Shown: positions 60,459 through 64,000 of the stretch, one piece after another | Position numbering within the stretch: position 1 is the first letter of the stretch | Layout of the letters: every line of letters begins with the position of its first letter | From: JAHECW01 sp964641415 | GTDB taxonomy: Bacteria > Acidobacteriota > Thermoanaerobaculia > Thermoanaerobaculales > Sulfomarinibacteraceae | NCBI GenBank assembly: GCA_964641415.1 | Contig: CAZXMW010000002.1 | Location: 1 to 64,000, forward strand | DNA: 64,000 nt | Direction: 5' to 3' | Made by a program: the position numbers and the translations under genes | The notes under the pieces: generated by a model | What the model saw: only the letters and a program-made list of their open reading frames with translations | Database searches by the model: none | Told to the model about the DNA's origin: nothing

Positions 60459-61274
60459 TCAGCCGCCGGGGGTCGACTCGCGGTCGATTTCGTGCTCCTT
60501 GGTCGGGTCGATCTCGAGATAGTCCGACAGCCACCTGACGCCGAGGTAGAAGGGCACGGTGTCGATGGCCGCAACCCCGAACTTGAAAGCGTAGCCGGTG
60601 CCGATGAACAGCGCCAGCTGCCGGGCGAGGGGCTGCTCCGGGTCGATGGGAAGCGCGTGGGCGTAGTAGTGGGTGATCAGAATGACCGCGGTCGAATCGA
60701 CGAGCTGGCTGATCATGGTCGAGCCGTTGTTCCGCACCCACAGCAGCCGCCCCTTCGTCACCCGCTTCCAGAAATGGAAGACGGAGACGTCGCAGAACTG
60801 GGCCGCCATGTAGGCGACCATCGACGCGGTCACCGCACCAAAGGTGAGCGCCCGGATCTCGAAGAACACCGGCAGACGACCGGCCGCGTCGCGAACCATC
60901 TCGCCGGTGGCCGGGTCGACGGTCTCGAACCCGGGCAACACCCCGCCGATCCACATGACGAACACCACCCACAGGTTGAGGATCAGGCCCACCGTGACCA
61001 CGAAGTTGGCTCGTTTGCGACCGTAGAACTCGCTGATGAAGTCGGTACAGAGAAAGGTCAGCGGATAGGGCAGCACGCCGACTGCGATGGCGAGGACCAG
61101 GGTCGTGCCGCCGCCGGTCGTGATCTCGGCGAGCTTGATGAAGCGGCTGATACCCAGGATGTTGAGCATCGCCAAGGTTCCGAGAAAGAGCCCCGCGAGC
61201 ACCAGGAAGACCCGCTCGCGCCGTGCGTGCAGCACCGACGCCTCGATGGGATGCAGATCGTGTTTCTCGGGCAT
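60459..61274 (-). CDS. Queuosine-precursor transporter family (YhhQ/VUT)
   Basis: 271 residues with about six membrane segments. Family words: NILGISRFIKLAE, GVLPYPLTFLCTDFISEFYGRKRAN, TASMVAYMAAQFCDVSVFHFWKR, RNNGSTMISQLVDSTAVILI. Members import 7-cyano/aminomethyl-deazaguanine for tRNA queuosine. The long loop at ~125-145 (DPATGEMVRDAAGRL) is extra. ATG 61274 has no strong ribosome site. Downstream of nadE on the same strand, with a hexamer array in its leader. Confidence 0.88.
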   Translation of the reverse strand: MPEKHDLHPIEASVLHARRERVFLVLAGLFLGTLAMLNILGISRFIKLAEITTGGGTTLVLAIAVGVLPYPLTFLCTDFISEFYGRKRANFVVTVGLILNLWVVFVMWIGGVLPGFETVDPATGEMVRDAAGRLPVFFEIRALTFGAVTASMVAYMAAQFCDVSVFHFWKRVTKGRLLWVRNNGSTMISQLVDSTAVILITHYYAHALPIDPEQPLARQLALFIGTGYAFKFGVAAIDTVPFYLGVRWLSDYLEIDPTKEHEIDRESTPGG

Positions 61275-61296
61275 CAACCCGAGAATAATCGATCCG

Positions 61297-61350
61297 CCGT
61301 GCCGCGTCCGAGTCCGTGGCCGTGTCCGTTTCCGCATCCGATCCCGTTCG
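61297..61350. repeat. Hexanucleotide array, third locus
   Basis: Nine six-base units of the same family as at 14497 and 41865, here read on the minus strand (TCGGAT, GCGGAA, ACGGAC, TCGGAC). Lies in the leader between nadE and the transporter gene. Confidence 0.75.
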
Positions 61351-61418
61351 AGGAAGTGTCGAACCCGGACTGTGCGATGGGTTTCGGAGCCGACGTCTGA
61401 CCGATCAGGGCTGAGCGC

Positions 61419-63092
61419 TCATTGGTTCCGACTGTGGAGGCTCGTGTAGTCCGCAACGATCGGGCAGCGTCGACCGGCCCCGAAGGCCTTGGCGGTGATC
61501 TTGATGCCGGGAGCGGCCTGCCGGCGCTTGAACTCGGACCGGTCGATGAGGTTGACCACCTGTCGGACGACAGCCCGGTCGATGCCCTCGTCGATGATCT
61601 CCGGGACCGACAGACGCCGTTCGACGTAGGCCTCGACCACGTGGTCGAGCTGGTCGTACGGGGGCAGACTGTCCTGGTCGACCTGGCCGGGGCGCAGCTC
61701 GGCCGATGGCGGCTTGTCGATGATCCGACGCGGGATCACCTCGTCATCCCGGTTGACGTGCTCGGCAAGACGGTAGACGAGCGTTTTCGGCACGTCCGAG
61801 ATCACTGCCAGGGCGCCGGCCATGTCGCCGTACAAGGTCGAGTAGCCGACCGCCAGCTCGGACTTGTTGCCGGTCGTCAACAGCAGCGGACCGAGCTTGT
61901 TGGCCAACGCCATGAGCACGCCGCCGCGAACTCGAGACTGGATGTTCTCCTCGGTGACGTCGGACTCGAGGCCGTGGAAGACCGGCTCGAGCCGGTCGAG
62001 ATAGGCCTGGAAGATCCCGTCGATCTCGATCAACCGGTATCCGATCCCGAGGTTGCGCGCCAGCGCCTCCGCGTCCCGAACGCTTCCGTCCGACGAGTAG
62101 CGCGTCGGCATCGCGACGCCGAGCACGCGCTCCGGTCCGAGTGCGCGAGCAGCGATGGCCGCGGTCAGCGCGGAGTCGATCCCGCCCGACAGCCCAAGAA
62201 CGACGTCCGAAAAGCCGGTCTTGCGGACGTAGTCCCGAAGCCCGAGCTCGAGGGCCCTGAGCGCCTCGTCCTCGGTGGCCTGCGCAACGTCGCGAAACTC
62301 GCCCGGTCTGCCCGCCGACGCACCGATCTCGAGGTCGTGGACCAGCAGGTCGTCGGCGAAGTCGCGAGCCCGCACCACCACTCGACCGGCAGGGTCGACG
62401 ATGATCGAGTGGCCGTCGAAAACCAGTTCGTCATTCCCTCCGACCTGATTGACGCAGACGAAGAAACGTCCGGATTGCGCCGCGTAGCGCCGGATCAGAT
62501 CGCGACGTTGTGCCGCCTTGCCGAGCTCGAACGGACTTGCCGAGATGTTGATCAGAAGCTCGGCGCCGGCCTCGACCAGCTCGATCACCGGATCGCGGTG
62601 GTAGAGGCTGCGGCCGTCCAGATCGGGGTCGGCCCATACGTCCTCGCACACCGAAACCCCGAGACGCACACCCTTGAACAGCAGCGGCCGGGCCGGGCCG
62701 CCGGGCTCGAAGTGACGGGCCTCGTCAAAAACGTCGTAGCTGGGGAGCAGGCATTTGCGGTAGCGTGCCAGCGGTCGCCCGCCGATGCACAGTGCCGCCG
62801 AGTTGAACAGGCCCTTGCCTTGTCCGGCGGTGTTGCGGTCGACAAAGCCGACGACGATCCCGAGTGCGTCATCCGAGAGCGCGGCGACCCGATCGAGCTG
62901 CTCGAGGTTCCGGTCGACGAAATCGGTCCTTTCGAGAAGGTCGCCTGGCGGATACCCGACGGTAGCGAGCTCGGAGAAGACCACCAGATCCGCCCCGTGA
63001 CAACGGGCCCCGGACACCGCCTCGGCCATGAGTGCAAGGTTGGCGTCAAAGGCGCCGATCGTGTAGTCGAGCTGGGCGATGGCGATGCGCAA
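61419..63092 (-). CDS. nadE: Glutamine-dependent NAD+ synthetase
   Basis: Final step of NAD synthesis: nicotinate adenine dinucleotide amidated with ammonia from glutamine. 557 residues: N-terminal nitrilase-type glutaminase with Glu (FSELATVGYPPGDLL), Lys (YRKCLLPSYDVFDE) and Cys (GVSVCEDVW); C-terminal synthetase with P-loop VLGLSGGIDSALTAAIAA, TGNKSELAVGYSTLYGDMAG and KPPSAELRPGQVDQDSLPPYD. The start is a TTG at 63092 (LRIAIAQLDYTIG), chosen by family alignment because no ATG or GTG precedes it in frame at a suitable place. Confidence 0.93.
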   Translation of the reverse strand: MRIAIAQLDYTIGAFDANLALMAEAVSGARCHGADLVVFSELATVGYPPGDLLERTDFVDRNLEQLDRVAALSDDALGIVVGFVDRNTAGQGKGLFNSAALCIGGRPLARYRKCLLPSYDVFDEARHFEPGGPARPLLFKGVRLGVSVCEDVWADPDLDGRSLYHRDPVIELVEAGAELLINISASPFELGKAAQRRDLIRRYAAQSGRFFVCVNQVGGNDELVFDGHSIIVDPAGRVVVRARDFADDLLVHDLEIGASAGRPGEFRDVAQATEDEALRALELGLRDYVRKTGFSDVVLGLSGGIDSALTAAIAARALGPERVLGVAMPTRYSSDGSVRDAEALARNLGIGYRLIEIDGIFQAYLDRLEPVFHGLESDVTEENIQSRVRGGVLMALANKLGPLLLTTGNKSELAVGYSTLYGDMAGALAVISDVPKTLVYRLAEHVNRDDEVIPRRIIDKPPSAELRPGQVDQDSLPPYDQLDHVVEAYVERRLSVPEIIDEGIDRAVVRQVVNLIDRSEFKRRQAAPGIKITAKAFGAGRRCPIVADYTSLHSRNQ

Positions 63093-63619
63093 GGGCGGCT
63101 GTCTCCCCGCAGGGCAGTGTAGCGGAATCGCGTTGACCGCGGTTCTTGGACACCGGCCTTCCGGCCCGCCCAGCCCGGCGGCGGGGACTCTCCAGCGGCG
63201 CTCGTCGGCGTGAGCGGCCGTGCCGACGAGCGCCGGCGGACGCGCTGCAGACCACCGTCCCTGCTCGCTGCCGCTTCTCCTGATCGCGTTCGCTGACCGC
63301 TGCCGCTGTGAGCCGGGCACGCCCGCGGGCTCGAACCCGAAAATGTGCCGCCCCGCCGGGGAGGGGGTTCCGGCGGGGCGGCGAGGAAGGAGGTGAGTCG
63401 AAACGTCGTGTACTCGTTTCACTCATCTGGTAGTACGGAGAATCGACGCAAGACGTTTACTCCTGCCGGAGGTGAGCGGTTCTGCTGGATGAACCGGACC
63501 CGAGATCCTGAACCCCAGGCTGAAGACCTCTTCCGGGACATCGCCGAATTGGCGCTCCGGTTTGCGACCTCGCCTCAAGTCGGGATAGCATGGGGTTCGA
63601 CCTTCGTGAAGGGGGCAAC
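63093..63619. other. Structured gene-free region before the kinase
   Basis: 527 bases without a convincing gene. 63250-63310 is built of CTG-rich words (CCCTGCTCGCTGCCGCTTCTC) resembling 14453-14480. A 13-bp perfect hairpin (63347-63359 with 63370-63382, loop of ten) follows, then two GGAGGTGAG words at 63389 and 63470. The nadE and kinase promoters must lie here, but no clear box was found. Confidence 0.55.
63347..63382. repeat. GC-rich perfect hairpin
   Basis: GCCGCCCCGCCGG and its exact complement around GGAGGGGGTT. No T-tract follows. About 240 bases upstream of the kinase start. Confidence 0.8.
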
Positions 63620-64000
63620 GTGGAAAGGATCGGACACTACACCATTGTGTCGGAGCTCGGTCGCGGCGGCATGGGTGTCGTCTACAAGGCGCACGAGGAG
63701 TCGCTGAACCGGCACGTCGCCATCAAGGTCCTCGGCGAACACCTCCAGGAGGACACCGAGTACGTCGAGCGCTTCGTTCGGGAGGCCCGCAGCGCCGCCG
63801 CGTTGAGCCATCCCAACATCGTCCAGATCTACTCCATTGCCGAGGACAGTGGCCGGCACTACTTCGTCATGGAGTTCGTCCGCGGCACCAACGTCCAGCG
63901 GATGATCCAGATCCGGGGCAGGCTGTCGCCGCCGGACGCGGCACGGATCATCCTGCAGGCTGCCGCCGGGCTCGAGGAAGCGCACTCGTACGGCGTCATC
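63620..64000 (+). CDS. Eukaryotic-type Ser/Thr protein kinase, 5' part
   Basis: Cut by the window end after 127 codons. The reading frame has the N-lobe of a PknB-type kinase: IVSELGRGGMGVVYKA (glycine loop), HVAIKVL with the ATP-binding Lys, REARSAAALSHPNIVQIY with the alpha-C Glu, and MEFVRGTNVQRMI at the hinge. The window ends just before the expected HRD catalytic loop. GTG 63620 has AAGGGGG about five bases upstream; ATG 63590 is in frame and would add ten residues. C-terminal sensor domain unknown. Confidence 0.92.
   Translation, partial: MERIGHYTIVSELGRGGMGVVYKAHEESLNRHVAIKVLGEHLQEDTEYVERFVREARSAAALSHPNIVQIYSIAEDSGRHYFVMEFVRGTNVQRMIQIRGRLSPPDAARIILQAAAGLEEAHSYGVI

Noticed and set aside
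63310..63345. tRNA-like T-arm (CGGGCTCGAACCCG)
   Set aside because: No acceptor stem, anticodon arm or D-arm could be fitted around it.
63345..63707. 120-residue plus-strand frame upstream of the kinase
   Set aside because: It overlaps the kinase start in another frame, contains the GC hairpin as coding sequence and has no recognisable family features.

Overview
The window is GC-rich chromosomal DNA from a free-living Gram-negative-type bacterium. It has outer-membrane efflux parts, lipoproteins, secreted beta-propeller proteins and long overlapping gene strings. The mix of families (class II B12-dependent ribonucleotide reductase, ferredoxin-linked 2-oxoacid oxidoreductase with a NuoEF-type module, secreted C69 dipeptidase, BNR-repeat proteins, bacterial acyl-CoA-binding protein, eukaryotic-type Ser/Thr kinase) would fit an uncultured Acidobacteriota (Thermoanaerobaculia-like) or a similar anaerobic/microaerophilic heterotroph. 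This placement is inference, because no rRNA gene is present. No tRNA, transposase, integrase, phage or CRISPR gene was seen.

Layout. 0-8 kb: nucleoside phosphorylase; two 53-residue membrane-protein paralogues flanking a decayed BrnT/BrnA toxin-antitoxin locus; a secreted C69 dipeptidase; a 1,097-residue BNR propeller protein; msrA. 8-14.4 kb: a TetR-controlled RND efflux operon (tetR, TolC-like, membrane-fusion protein, RND pump). 14.4-26.3 kb: small thiol/zinc proteins, class II aldolase, SDR-type threonine dehydrogenase, nrdJ behind a clear NrdR operator pair, an arylsulfotransferase-like protein, then hutH-atoE and an acyl-CoA-binding protein. 26.3-29.5 kb: a PAS/GAF/GGDEF/EAL protein. 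29.7-37.6 kb, minus strand: a redox operon reading P-loop NTPase, ferredoxin, 2-oxoacid:ferredoxin oxidoreductase alpha/beta/gamma, NuoE, NuoF, HoxU/NuoG-like, four-cluster ferredoxin and rubrerythrin, with a Rex-like operator at its head. 37.8-46.7 kb: a divergent RelA/SpoT-like candidate, then uppP-ftsK-small membrane protein and mutL-inactive rhomboid on the minus strand, and ksgA. 46.7-53.6 kb: a complete trpEGDCFBA operon (minus). 53.7-64 kb: asnS, a membrane-anchored Smr protein, arsR with a divergent DCC thiol protein, a lipoprotein, a CNT nucleoside transporter, a zincin, a queuosine-precursor-type transporter, NAD synthetase and the start of a Ser/Thr kinase.

How the genes work together. 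Amino-acid use is a theme: secreted dipeptidase, threonine dehydrogenase, histidine ammonia-lyase and 2-oxoacid:ferredoxin oxidoreductase feed electrons to ferredoxin. The NuoE/NuoF/HoxU-like module could exchange those electrons with NAD. The Rex-like box fits control by the NADH/NAD ratio.

The most unusual content is intergenic. At least four loci carry one inverted-repeat element: about four heptads (AGTTYTN), then CCATCGCA, a variable 25-45 nt loop, TGCGATGG and about four complementary heptads. Heptad sequences differ between copies while the arms stay near-complementary. A second family with CTCTGTG-type arms shares the same core word. Three hexanucleotide arrays and several perfect long palindromes add to this. 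Many of these sit at, or inside, stop codons and inside operons.
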